Shown here piece by piece: positions 35,311 through 42,008 of a stretch of DNA of 64,000 nt (position 1 is the stretch's first letter; each line of letters opens with the position of its first letter). Made by a program: the position numbers and the translations under genes. The notes beneath the pieces are model-generated. The model searched no databases, was not told the DNA's origin, and saw only the letters and a list, made by a program, of their open reading frames with translations. Origin of the DNA: CALNYS01 sp942490855 (GTDB lineage Bacteria; Planctomycetota; Phycisphaerae; Phycisphaerales; UBA1924); the NCBI GenBank assembly GCA_942490855.1, contig CALNYS010000005.1:496001-560000 (forward strand), in the 5' to 3' direction.

Positions 35311-35828
35311 CACCCGTCTCCCAGCAGCACCGGCTCGAGCTGGCCCGCGATCGTCTCGACCTCGTCGGCGCCGAGCCCCGGGTCGATCACCGCCGTCGCC
35401 GGCGCGTCCGCGGGCTCGCCCTTGCGCCGCACCAGCATCTCCCGCGCGTCGGGCGTGTGCCGCTGACCCACGTGCTTGAGCAAACGCTTGCGCAGCAGAA
35501 GGAGCGTCAGCACGAACCGCAACGCCGCCTGCTCCGGCGCGTCGCCCAGCGTGTCGAACAGCTCGAGCAGCGACTCGTCATCGACGAGTAATTTCGGTTT
35601 CGCGTCCTTGGCAGGGACGACCGCGCGCCAGTACCCGAACATCCCGTCCGGGCGAGCGCCGTTCTCCCACGCTTCCGCGGAATACTCGAGGCGCTCGTAG
35701 CCCTCGCTGTCGGGGCGATCGACGAGCGCCGCAAAATATTTCTCACCCACCTCAAGCGCGCGCCCAGAGACGGCGCACGTGCCGGGTGACCTGCTGATCT
35801 GGTACGCGGGCTGCGCAGCATTCGCCAT
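35310..35828 (-). CDS. Conserved-looking protein of unknown function
   Basis: 172 residues from the ATG of MANAAQPAYQISRSPGTCAV. This start is preferred over a GTG at 35858 because TATGAT lies exactly 6 nt before it. The N-terminal part (CAVSGRALEVGEKYFAALVD, then WENGARPDGMFGYWRAVVPA) is compact with conserved-looking W, Y, G and D residues. The second half is helical (LELFDTLGDAPEQAALRFVL, LLRKRLLKHVGQRHT). No signal peptide or membrane helix. I do not recognise it. It is the first gene of a run reaching the lipoprotein, RDD and TPR genes. Confidence 0.7.
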   Translation of the reverse strand: MANAAQPAYQISRSPGTCAVSGRALEVGEKYFAALVDRPDSEGYERLEYSAEAWENGARPDGMFGYWRAVVPAKDAKPKLLVDDESLLELFDTLGDAPEQAALRFVLTLLLLRKRLLKHVGQRHTPDAREMLVRRKGEPADAPATAVIDPGLGADEVETIAGQLEPVLLGDG

Positions 35829-35834
35829 GCGCGC

Positions 35835-35840
35835 ATCATA
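35835..35840 (-). promoter_or_regulatory. Candidate leaderless -10 element (TATGAT)
   Basis: TATGAT (5 of 6 consensus positions) followed by GCGCGC and the ATG at 35828. No Shine-Dalgarno is present. This is the best-matching member of the TANNNT-6 nt-start series in the window. Confidence 0.55.
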
Positions 35841-35871
35841 CGCCACTCGCCAGATCACGCGCCCCGATTTC

Positions 35872-36129
35872 TTATCGCGTCTCGAACATGCGCCGCGAGG
35901 TCCCGCCCTCGCCCACGCGCGCCGTCACGCTCGACCCGCACGACGGGCACCGACCGCGGTAGCGCGTGCCCTCGGCGTTCAAATACATCCTGTCATAGAC
36001 CTTGCAGCAATTGAACCACACGCTCAGCCACTTCCGACCCGCGCGAGCAGACGCCGGGCCCGACGAGCCCGGAACGGCCGCGGGACGCTCCACGCCGCCG
36101 ATCTCGATCCGGTCCTGCGGGTCCGCCAT
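35872..36129 (-). CDS. Small zinc-ribbon protein
   Basis: 85 residues from ATG 36129; the upstream in-frame extension is arginine-rich and rejected. The pattern VWFNCCKVYDRMYLNAEGTR followed by YRGRCPSCGSSVTARVGEGG has a CC pair and a CPSCG pair, a likely four-cysteine zinc ribbon. The first 30 residues are disordered in character. No function can be assigned. It is 37 bp after the FTCD_C gene. Confidence 0.65.
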   Translation of the reverse strand: MADPQDRIEIGGVERPAAVPGSSGPASARAGRKWLSVWFNCCKVYDRMYLNAEGTRYRGRCPSCGSSVTARVGEGGTSRRMFETR

Positions 36130-36166
36130 GCGCGAAGCATCGGCAACGCGACCGCACCCGCTTGAG

Positions 36167-36787
36167 TCAGCCCCGACAAACCGCGAGCACACGCTCCAGC
36201 CGACCCGGGCACGACGCCAGCGCCTCGTCACACGCCAAACGCAACGCCTCGCTCTGGGCCTCCCCCGCGTGCTCGCGCAGCGAATCGAGGTTCGCCCCGA
36301 CCATCCACGACGCCGAGCGGGCCGCCGCGTCCGCCAGAATCGCCGTGATCGCCAGATCGCTCCGCAGCCACTCGTTCGACCGGGGCGCCATCTCCTCCGC
36401 GAGCTCCAGCGTCTGGGCGCACAGACGCACCACCTCCATGGGCACGCCGGCCGCGGCCGCGGCCGCCTCGCCGATCGTCGCCCGCGCCGGGTCCCCCGCG
36501 TCCAGCCTCATCAGCCCGTTGAGCACCCCGTACGCCTCGGCGTCCGCGTCGGCGAGCTCCAGCAGCCGCGACTGCATCCCCGCCAGCCGCCCCTCGATCG
36601 ATTCGATCGCCGACCGTTCTGTTTCGAGGCCCTTTTTCCCGATCGAGTACGCCGCGACCATCCGCCCCAGCGCGGCCGCCAGCGCCCCGACGGCCCCGGC
36701 CACGGCCCCGCCCCCCGGCGCCGGCTGCTTCGCGGCCACCCCGTCAAAGAAATCTGACACCGTCACGTCGGCGATCGGGTCGGGCAT
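36167..36787 (-). CDS. Cyclodeaminase/cyclohydrolase family protein (FTCD_C)
   Basis: 206 residues, the length of a stand-alone FTCD_C domain. Diagnostic stretches are VSDFFDGVAAKQPAPGGGAV followed by AGAVGALAAALGRMVAAYS, DADAEAYGVLNGLMRL, and NEWLRSDLAITAILADAAAR. The family includes formimidoyl-THF cyclodeaminase and methenyl-THF cyclohydrolase (FchA), so it probably acts on one-carbon folates. Start is supported by GGAG 7 nt upstream. Its substrate cannot be decided from the sequence. Confidence 0.88.
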   Translation of the reverse strand: MPDPIADVTVSDFFDGVAAKQPAPGGGAVAGAVGALAAALGRMVAAYSIGKKGLETERSAIESIEGRLAGMQSRLLELADADAEAYGVLNGLMRLDAGDPARATIGEAAAAAAGVPMEVVRLCAQTLELAEEMAPRSNEWLRSDLAITAILADAAARSASWMVGANLDSLREHAGEAQSEALRLACDEALASCPGRLERVLAVCRG

Positions 36788-36808
36788 CTCGGGGCTCCGT
36801 CCGGGAAT

Positions 36809-36841
36809 GAAAAAAGGCCCGACGCGTGGGGCGCCGGGCCT
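36809..36841 (-). terminator. Intrinsic terminator after tRNA-Gly
   Basis: Minus strand: AGGCCCG (36841-36835) pairs with CGGGCCT (36821-36815), followed directly by a T run (36814-36811, continuing the T of the stem). It ends the tRNA-Gly transcript about 12-40 nt after the tRNA. Confidence 0.85.
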
Positions 36842-36852
36842 ATGGGGTCAAG

Positions 36853-36924
36853 AGCGGGTGAGGCGATTCGAACGCCCGACATTCACGTTGGCAACGTGAC
36901 GCTCTACCACTGAGCTACACCCGC
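36853..36924 (-). tRNA. tRNA-Gly (anticodon GCC)
   Basis: A 72-nt cloverleaf: acceptor GCGGGTG/CACCCGC with discriminator T, D arm TAGCTCAGTGGTAGAGC, anticodon stem TCACG/CGTGA around loop TTGCCAA (anticodon GCC), and T arm GGGCG-TTCGAAT-CGCCT. CCA is not encoded (CTT follows). It has its own promoter and terminator. Confidence 0.97.
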
Positions 36925-36994
36925 CACTCTTGTTTTCATGCTCATCGAACATGTCCCAACCACGCCCCGGAAAGGAACGCAGCGGTGGGGAACC

Positions 36995-37023
36995 TATATA
37001 GACGCGCCGCGGGGGCCTGTCAA
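36995..37023 (-). promoter_or_regulatory. Sigma-70 promoter of tRNA-Gly
   Basis: Perfect -35 TTGACA (37023-37018), a 17-nt spacer and TATATA -10 (37000-36995), about 70 nt before the tRNA. The -35 overlaps the dsbD stop codon. This is the strongest promoter-like sequence found in the window. Confidence 0.85.
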
Positions 37024-38966
37024 CGCCGGGCGCGGGCAATCGCGCTCATCACCTGATCGGACGTGTACGCGTTCGCGATCCACGGCTCGCTCAGACCCGG
37101 CCCGTACACCGCCAGCGTGGGGATGCCGGTCTGCCCCAGATCCCGCAGCTTGTCCCACCCGGGCGCCTTCCCGCTCGTCAGGTCCGCCGCCATCGGCGTC
37201 ACCCCCGCGCTGAGCAGCTCCCCCACCACCGGCTCGCGCAGCAGCACCGCCGATTTGAGGGCCTTGCAGTTCAGGCACCACTCGGCCGTGAAGTCCACCA
37301 CCACGACCTGATCGTTCGCCAGCGCCGCGACGAGCGCGTCCTCATCGAACGGGACCCAGAAGTTCTTCTGGGCCTTGTCCGTCACCCCGAGCACGTACCA
37401 CACCGCCGACACGCCGAGGACCAGCGCGACCAGCGAGAACCCGAGGCGACGCACCGGCTTCTTTGTGATCGCGAACGTGCGCACGATCATCCACAGCCCC
37501 GCCATCCCGGCGAAGCCCGCGACCAGCCACCAGTGCACGACATTGCCCCACCACGGCATCGACGTCGCCAGCGACGGGCGCTCGCTGATGAACCCGAGCG
37601 CGCCCGCGCCAGCGAAGTACGCCGCGGCCGCCAGCAGCAGCAGCCCCATCACCTGCTTGACCAGCTCGCTCGCCGGCCCCGTGCGCGGGATCGAATCCAC
37701 GAGCGACGGCTTCGCGCTCAGCACGAGGTACGGGAGCGCCATCCCAACGCCGATCGCGGTGAAGATCGTCATGATCAGCGCCGGGGGCATCGTCGCCGAC
37801 CCCGCCAGCAGCGCGCCCGCGACGAACCCGAAACAGGGCAGGCCCAGCACCGCGGTCATCACGCCGAAGAGGAACGAGCCCCACGCGCTGTCCGCCTTGG
37901 GGTTCACCAGGTACACCTTCTGGGGCAGGGTGATCGAGAACATCCCCATGATCCCGACGCCCATCGCCGCGATGATCAGCCCGATCCCGAGCGTGACCCA
38001 CCAGATGCCAAAGAGCCGCGACGGGTCGGTGAAATTCGCAAAGAGCACGACCGGGAGCCCGATCGCCACCCAGAACGCGACGACGCCGATCGCCATCCAC
38101 AGCCCGAGCAGGAGGCTCTTGCCCGGGGTCGAGGCGTGCTGGCTGATCGCCATGATTTTGATCGGGATCACGGGCAGCACGCAGGGGGTCAGGTTCAGGA
38201 TGAACCCGCCCAGCGCCGCGAGCAGCGCCGTGATCACCACGCCCAGCGCCCCGCTCGCCGAGGGGAGCGTCACGCCAAAGAACGTGCGCGCCGGCGCGGC
38301 GCTCGCGTCCGGCGCCGCTTCAGCGAGATCGGCGAAGACGCTCGCGTCGAACGACTCAAAGACCGCAGAGCCGGGTGACTCCGCCGGCGCGTCCGTGACG
38401 CGGACCGCCACCACCAGCGTCTGCGACTCGGGGGCCAGGCAGATGCTCTCGTCGCACACCTGGTACAGCACCTCGACCGCGAGCGTGTAGTCGCCCGCCT
38501 CGGCGTCGGCGCTGACGAGCAGCGGGAGGAACGCCGGCGCCACGCCCGAGTACGTCGGGACCGCGATCGCCGCCCCACCCATCGGGTTCGCGACACGCGC
38601 GTCGTGCGGCTCGGGCCACTGGGTGCGCCCGACCGTCTCGACCCACGCGGGACGCTCAGCGAGCTCAGCGTTCGTGCGGATCGCGAACTCGAACCCGTCG
38701 GGCAGGACGTCCTGCGCCGCCGAGGGCCACGCGTGCCAGCCTTCGCGGAACTCCATCACGACCGCCAGCACGAGCTGATCGCCCGGGCGGACCTCGCCGC
38801 GGCTCGCCTCGAGGCGGACCGCGACCTCCGGCTCGTCGCTGGCCCCGACCGACGCGTAGGGGTCGGCGCCCGGGCCGAACTGAGCGCGGGCGGGGCTCGC
38901 GAGAGACACGATCGCCAGCGCGAGAAGGGCGAAGAAGGACACGGCCTGTGCGGGTCGGTGGCTCAT
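37020..38966 (-). CDS. dsbD: Thiol:disulfide interchange protein DsbD family
   Basis: 648 residues. A signal peptide (to SPARA) is followed by the N-terminal DsbD-alpha-like domain with YQVCDESICLAPESQTLVVA (cysteine pair), then about eight membrane segments holding the redox cysteines in NLTPCVLPVIPIKI and VLGLPCFGFVAGALL. The C-terminal periplasmic thioredoxin domain has the active site AEWCLNCKALKSAVL. All six expected cysteines are therefore visible. It carries electrons from cytosolic thioredoxin to periplasmic partners. TAGACT lies exactly 6 nt before the ATG, suggesting a leaderless mRNA. Confidence 0.93.
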   Translation of the reverse strand: MSHRPAQAVSFFALLALAIVSLASPARAQFGPGADPYASVGASDEPEVAVRLEASRGEVRPGDQLVLAVVMEFREGWHAWPSAAQDVLPDGFEFAIRTNAELAERPAWVETVGRTQWPEPHDARVANPMGGAAIAVPTYSGVAPAFLPLLVSADAEAGDYTLAVEVLYQVCDESICLAPESQTLVVAVRVTDAPAESPGSAVFESFDASVFADLAEAAPDASAAPARTFFGVTLPSASGALGVVITALLAALGGFILNLTPCVLPVIPIKIMAISQHASTPGKSLLLGLWMAIGVVAFWVAIGLPVVLFANFTDPSRLFGIWWVTLGIGLIIAAMGVGIMGMFSITLPQKVYLVNPKADSAWGSFLFGVMTAVLGLPCFGFVAGALLAGSATMPPALIMTIFTAIGVGMALPYLVLSAKPSLVDSIPRTGPASELVKQVMGLLLLAAAAYFAGAGALGFISERPSLATSMPWWGNVVHWWLVAGFAGMAGLWMIVRTFAITKKPVRRLGFSLVALVLGVSAVWYVLGVTDKAQKNFWVPFDEDALVAALANDQVVVVDFTAEWCLNCKALKSAVLLREPVVGELLSAGVTPMAADLTSGKAPGWDKLRDLGQTGIPTLAVYGPGLSEPWIANAYTSDQVMSAIARARR

Positions 38967-38972
38967 AGTGGG

Positions 38973-38978
38973 AGTCTA
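38973..38978 (-). promoter_or_regulatory. Candidate leaderless -10 element of dsbD
   Basis: TAGACT, then CCCACT, then the dsbD ATG. No Shine-Dalgarno or clear -35 box is visible. Confidence 0.5.
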
Positions 38979-39062
38979 AGTCGCCCCGGGCGCGCTGTAT
39001 TCCGCGGGGGTTGGAGCCCCCCGAGCGGACGGTCCGATAGAACGATCCGGCGGTCCCCACCT

Positions 39063-40082
39063 ATGAGCGACGTACTCAACCAGAACGACATCGACTCACT
39101 GCTCTCGGCGCTCGACGCCGGGGAGGCGGTCGACGACTTCAACCGCCCCTCGATCTTCTCGCGCCGGCGCAAGCGCGATCTCGACCTCATCGAGATCAAG
39201 CCCTACGACTTCAAGCGCCCCGAACGCGTGAGCAAGGACCAGATGCAGGCGCTCCAGCAGCTGCACGAGACGTTCGCGCGAAACTTCGGCGCGGCGCTCT
39301 CGGGCTTCCTGCGGATGATCGTCGAGATCCACATCGCCAGCTCCGAGCAGATGACCTACGGCGAGTTCATCGCCGGGCTGCCCAACCCCACCAGCTTCAA
39401 CCTCATCAACATCGACGAGCTCGAGGGGCAGATGTGCCTGGAGCTCTCCCCGCTGATCATTTACCCGATCATCGACCGCCTGCTGGGGGGCAACAACCAG
39501 GACCTCTTCATCCCGCAGCGCCCGCTGACGATGATCGAGCAGCGTCTGATCGCGCAGATCATCGAGCGGGCCCTCAACGCGATGACCGAGGCGTGGGCGG
39601 GCATCCGCGACCTGAACTTCTCCGCGGGCGACAGCGAATCGAACCCGCACCTCGTGCAGATCGTCCCGCCCAACGAGGTGGTGATCGTGGTGACGTTCGA
39701 GCTGAAGATCGCTAAGCGGGCGGGCGCGGTGAACCTGTGCATCCCCTTCAAGGTGATCGAGCCGCTGATGGAGGACCTGAGCGCCCAGCAGTGGTTCAGC
39801 TCGGGGATCTCGGCCGACGCGGACAACATCCACCGCCGCCTGACCGACAGCCTCTCCCGCGCGACGCTGACGGTGACGGGGCTGCTCGCGGAGACGAGCA
39901 TCACCATGCGGGACCTGCTCTCCCTGAGCGTGGGGGACATCATCACGACGGAGAAACCCTCGAACCAGCCCGCGGTGGTCCTGGTCGAGGGGGAAAAGAA
40001 GTTCGTGGCGAATCTGGGGCAGATCGACGGCTCGCGGGCGCTCAAGGTGTCCAAGAAGCTGACGTTCCAGGACCGCCTGTAG
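39063..40082 (+). CDS. fliM: Flagellar motor switch protein FliM
   Basis: 339 residues from the ATG of MSDVLNQNDIDSLLSAL; that segment is the conserved CheY-binding N-terminus and fixes the start, so a longer upstream frame is rejected. The middle domain has RNFGAALSGFLRMIVEIHIA, IIDRLLGGNNQDL and LTMIEQRLIAQIIERALNAM; the SpoA domain has SITMRDLLSLSVGDIITTEK at the C-terminus. FliM connects FliG and FliN in the C ring. It lies apart from the flagellar cluster, on the opposite strand. A weak CCGATA (39035-39040) upstream recalls a sigma-28 -10 but has no -35. Confidence 0.97.
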   Translation: MSDVLNQNDIDSLLSALDAGEAVDDFNRPSIFSRRRKRDLDLIEIKPYDFKRPERVSKDQMQALQQLHETFARNFGAALSGFLRMIVEIHIASSEQMTYGEFIAGLPNPTSFNLINIDELEGQMCLELSPLIIYPIIDRLLGGNNQDLFIPQRPLTMIEQRLIAQIIERALNAMTEAWAGIRDLNFSAGDSESNPHLVQIVPPNEVVIVVTFELKIAKRAGAVNLCIPFKVIEPLMEDLSAQQWFSSGISADADNIHRRLTDSLSRATLTVTGLLAETSITMRDLLSLSVGDIITTEKPSNQPAVVLVEGEKKFVANLGQIDGSRALKVSKKLTFQDRL

Positions 40083-40084
40083 CG

Positions 40085-40102
40085 CGTGGGGCGCGCCCCA
40101 CG
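40085..40102. repeat. 18-bp perfect palindrome between fliM and nusA
   Basis: CGTGGGGCGCGCCCCACG is a perfect palindrome 3 bp after the fliM stop and 4 bp before the -35 box of the nusA promoter. As RNA it would form an 8-bp hairpin ending fliM, although only TTT and TTTT interrupted runs follow; as DNA it could be an operator. Confidence 0.6.
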
Positions 40103-40106
40103 GGGT

Positions 40107-40136
40107 TTGACCTTTTATGGGGTCTGCGGGTAGACT
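40107..40136 (+). promoter_or_regulatory. Sigma-70 promoter of the nusA-infB operon
   Basis: TTGACC (40107-40112), 18-nt spacer, TAGACT (40131-40136). Transcription would begin near 40143, leaving a leader of about 365 nt. Confidence 0.65.
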
Positions 40137-40320
40137 GTGTGGTTCGTGAGGGCGTGTGCCCTCAGTGTCATCGTTACGAAAGGCTTGCCAGGCATGCAAG
40201 TGACTCGGACGCCATGACGATCCGGCCTTCCCGAGGCGACGCCCGTTCTGGCGCCACCTTCGGCTCGGTGCTCTCCCGGAGCCCCCGCCGATGAGGTGAC
40301 CCGCCCAACGAGCTTCGGCT

Positions 40321-40386
40321 GCTCACCCGCGCGACGTGCGGTGAGCGACCTCGGGGACCACGCGCGTTTCGCACGCTCGTGGTTTT
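40321..40386 (+). promoter_or_regulatory. Two leader hairpins before nusA, possible attenuator
   Basis: Hairpin 1: GCTCACC (40321-40327) with GGTGAGC (40340-40346). Hairpin 2: CCACG-C-GCGT (40358-40367) with ACGC-T-CGTGG (40373-40382), then TTTT (40383-40386). A hairpin followed by a U run resembles an intrinsic terminator; NusA is known to act on such signals and autoregulate in other bacteria. Its role here is inference. Confidence 0.45.
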
Positions 40387-40511
40387 CGTCGTTTCGGGGC
40401 TCCCCGGACACCCGCCCGGCACGCAGACAACTTGGCAACCCGACCGGCGGGCGCCCCCACCCCTGTGGACCGCGCTCGCGACAACCAAGCAACCACGGAG
40501 GCTGACCAGCC

Positions 40512-41942
40512 ATGAGCGTGAACGCTCAAGAAATGCTCCGCATTCTCGATTCCATCGCCCGCGACCGCGGCGTCGACCGAGAGCTCCTCATCCAGGACCT
40601 CGAGCTCGCGATGGTGTCGGCCGCCCGTAAGTTCTACAACACACTTGACACCGAAGAGTTCGCCTGCACGCTCGACCGGGTGACCGGCGAGATGAACCTG
40701 ACGCGCCACGGCGAGCCGGTCGAGCTCGACCCGGGCAGCTTCGGGCGCATCGCGGCGCAGACCTTCAAGCAGGTGATGATCCAGAAGTTCCGCGAGGACG
40801 AGCGCAACACGATCTACGACGAGTTCTCCCAGCGCGTCGGCGAGATCGTCTCGGGCGTCGCCCAGCGCTACGAGGGCGGGTCGCTGGTCGTGCAGATCGA
40901 ACGGGCCGAGGGCTTCATGCCCCGCTCGGAGCAGATCCCGGGCGAGCAGTTCATGGCCGGCGATCGCATCCGCTGCCTGCTGCTGGACGTCCGCGAGCAG
41001 GGCAACCAGGTGAAGATCGTCCTCTCCCGCGGGCACGAGGACTTCATCCGACGACTCTTCGAGGTCGAGGTGCCCGAGGTCAACGAGCGCATCATCGAGC
41101 TCAAGGCGATGGCCCGCGAGGCCGGCTTCCGCACCAAGGTCGCGGTCAGCTCCATCGACTCCAAGGTGGACGCGGTCGGCGCGTGCGTCGGCGTGCGCGG
41201 CTCGCGTATCCGCAACATCGTCGACGAGCTCAACGGCGAGAAGATCGACATCGTGCGCTGGAACGAGTCCTCCCAGGTGCTCATCCAGAACGCGCTCAAG
41301 CCCGCGGAGGTCGCCGAGATCTCCCTGTGCTTCGAGCTCGGACGCGCGACCGTCGTCGTCCCCGACGACCAGCTCTCGCTGGCGATCGGCAAGCGCGGGC
41401 AGAACGTACGCCTCGCCGCCCGCCTCACCGGCTGGGACGTCGACATCCTCACCCCCGTCGAGTTCGACAAGGGCCTGGACATCATGTCCAAGACGCTCGA
41501 GGGCATCGAGGGCGTGACGGAAGAGATGCTCGACAAGCTCGCGGCGCTGGGCATGATCAGCGTGTTCGACGTCGAAGAGATCGGCGCGGAGCTGCTCGTC
41601 GAGCAGATCGGCGCGAGCGAAGAGCTCGCCCAGCGCATGGTCGAGATCTCCTCGGCCAAGTCGAAGATCGTCGCCGAGGAACAGGCCCGCGACAAGGCCG
41701 AGGCCGAGAAGCGCAAGGCCGCCGAGGAGCAGGCCGCGGCCGCGATGCTGAGCGGGTCGATCGACCCCTCGGCCGACGCCGCCGCCGCGGACATCCTGGG
41801 CGGAGACTTCCCGAGCGAGCCCGCCCCCGAGGCGGATACGAAGCCCGACGTCGAGACCGAAGCGGCCGCGGCGGACGTGCTGGGCGAGGGGCTTGCCCCC
41901 GAGGTCGTCCAGACGAACGAGAAACAGGATTCCCAGGCGTAA
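40512..41942 (+). CDS. nusA: Transcription termination/antitermination factor NusA
   Basis: 476 residues. The N-terminal RNAP-binding domain covers 1-130. The S1 domain (EIVSGVAQRYEGGSLVVQIE) is followed by KH1 (VGACVGVRGSRIRNIVDELN) and KH2 (LAIGKRGQNVRLAARLTGWD). The C-terminal part has one helix-hairpin-like acidic repeat (LDKLAALGMISVFDVEEIGA) and then a Glu/Ala-rich tail. Shine-Dalgarno GGAGG lies 11 nt before the ATG. It is the first gene of the nusA-infB-DUF503-rbfA operon. Confidence 0.97.
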   Translation: MSVNAQEMLRILDSIARDRGVDRELLIQDLELAMVSAARKFYNTLDTEEFACTLDRVTGEMNLTRHGEPVELDPGSFGRIAAQTFKQVMIQKFREDERNTIYDEFSQRVGEIVSGVAQRYEGGSLVVQIERAEGFMPRSEQIPGEQFMAGDRIRCLLLDVREQGNQVKIVLSRGHEDFIRRLFEVEVPEVNERIIELKAMAREAGFRTKVAVSSIDSKVDAVGACVGVRGSRIRNIVDELNGEKIDIVRWNESSQVLIQNALKPAEVAEISLCFELGRATVVVPDDQLSLAIGKRGQNVRLAARLTGWDVDILTPVEFDKGLDIMSKTLEGIEGVTEEMLDKLAALGMISVFDVEEIGAELLVEQIGASEELAQRMVEISSAKSKIVAEEQARDKAEAEKRKAAEEQAAAAMLSGSIDPSADAAAADILGGDFPSEPAPEADTKPDVETEAAAADVLGEGLAPEVVQTNEKQDSQA

Positions 41943-42008
41943 CACACGGCGGAGCGGAATCGGAGCCCCACCCCGGGGCGTCAGGCACCCCGAAGACCGG
42001 AGCGGAAT

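Larger units (their letters stand above)
40083..40511 (+). other. fliM-nusA intergenic region with promoter and long structured leader
   Basis: This 429-bp stretch holds no supported protein gene. It contains an 18-bp palindrome, a sigma-70 promoter and about 365 nt of untranslated leader with at least two hairpins before nusA. No rimP or tRNA-fMet gene, common at the head of this operon in other bacteria, is present. Confidence 0.75.

Noticed and set aside
36853..36924. tRNA-Gly as an integration site for a mobile element
   Set aside because: No integrase, no repeated tRNA 3' end and no change of gene style on either side.
36848..37039. A 63-codon minus-strand open frame ending in SSVVERHVANVNVGRSNRLTRS
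   Set aside because: It lies over tRNA-Gly and its leader; peptides of this kind are known false translations of tRNA genes.
39035..39042. CCGATAGA upstream of fliM as a sigma-28 promoter
   Set aside because: Only the -10 core is similar; no TAAA-type -35 at the expected spacing.
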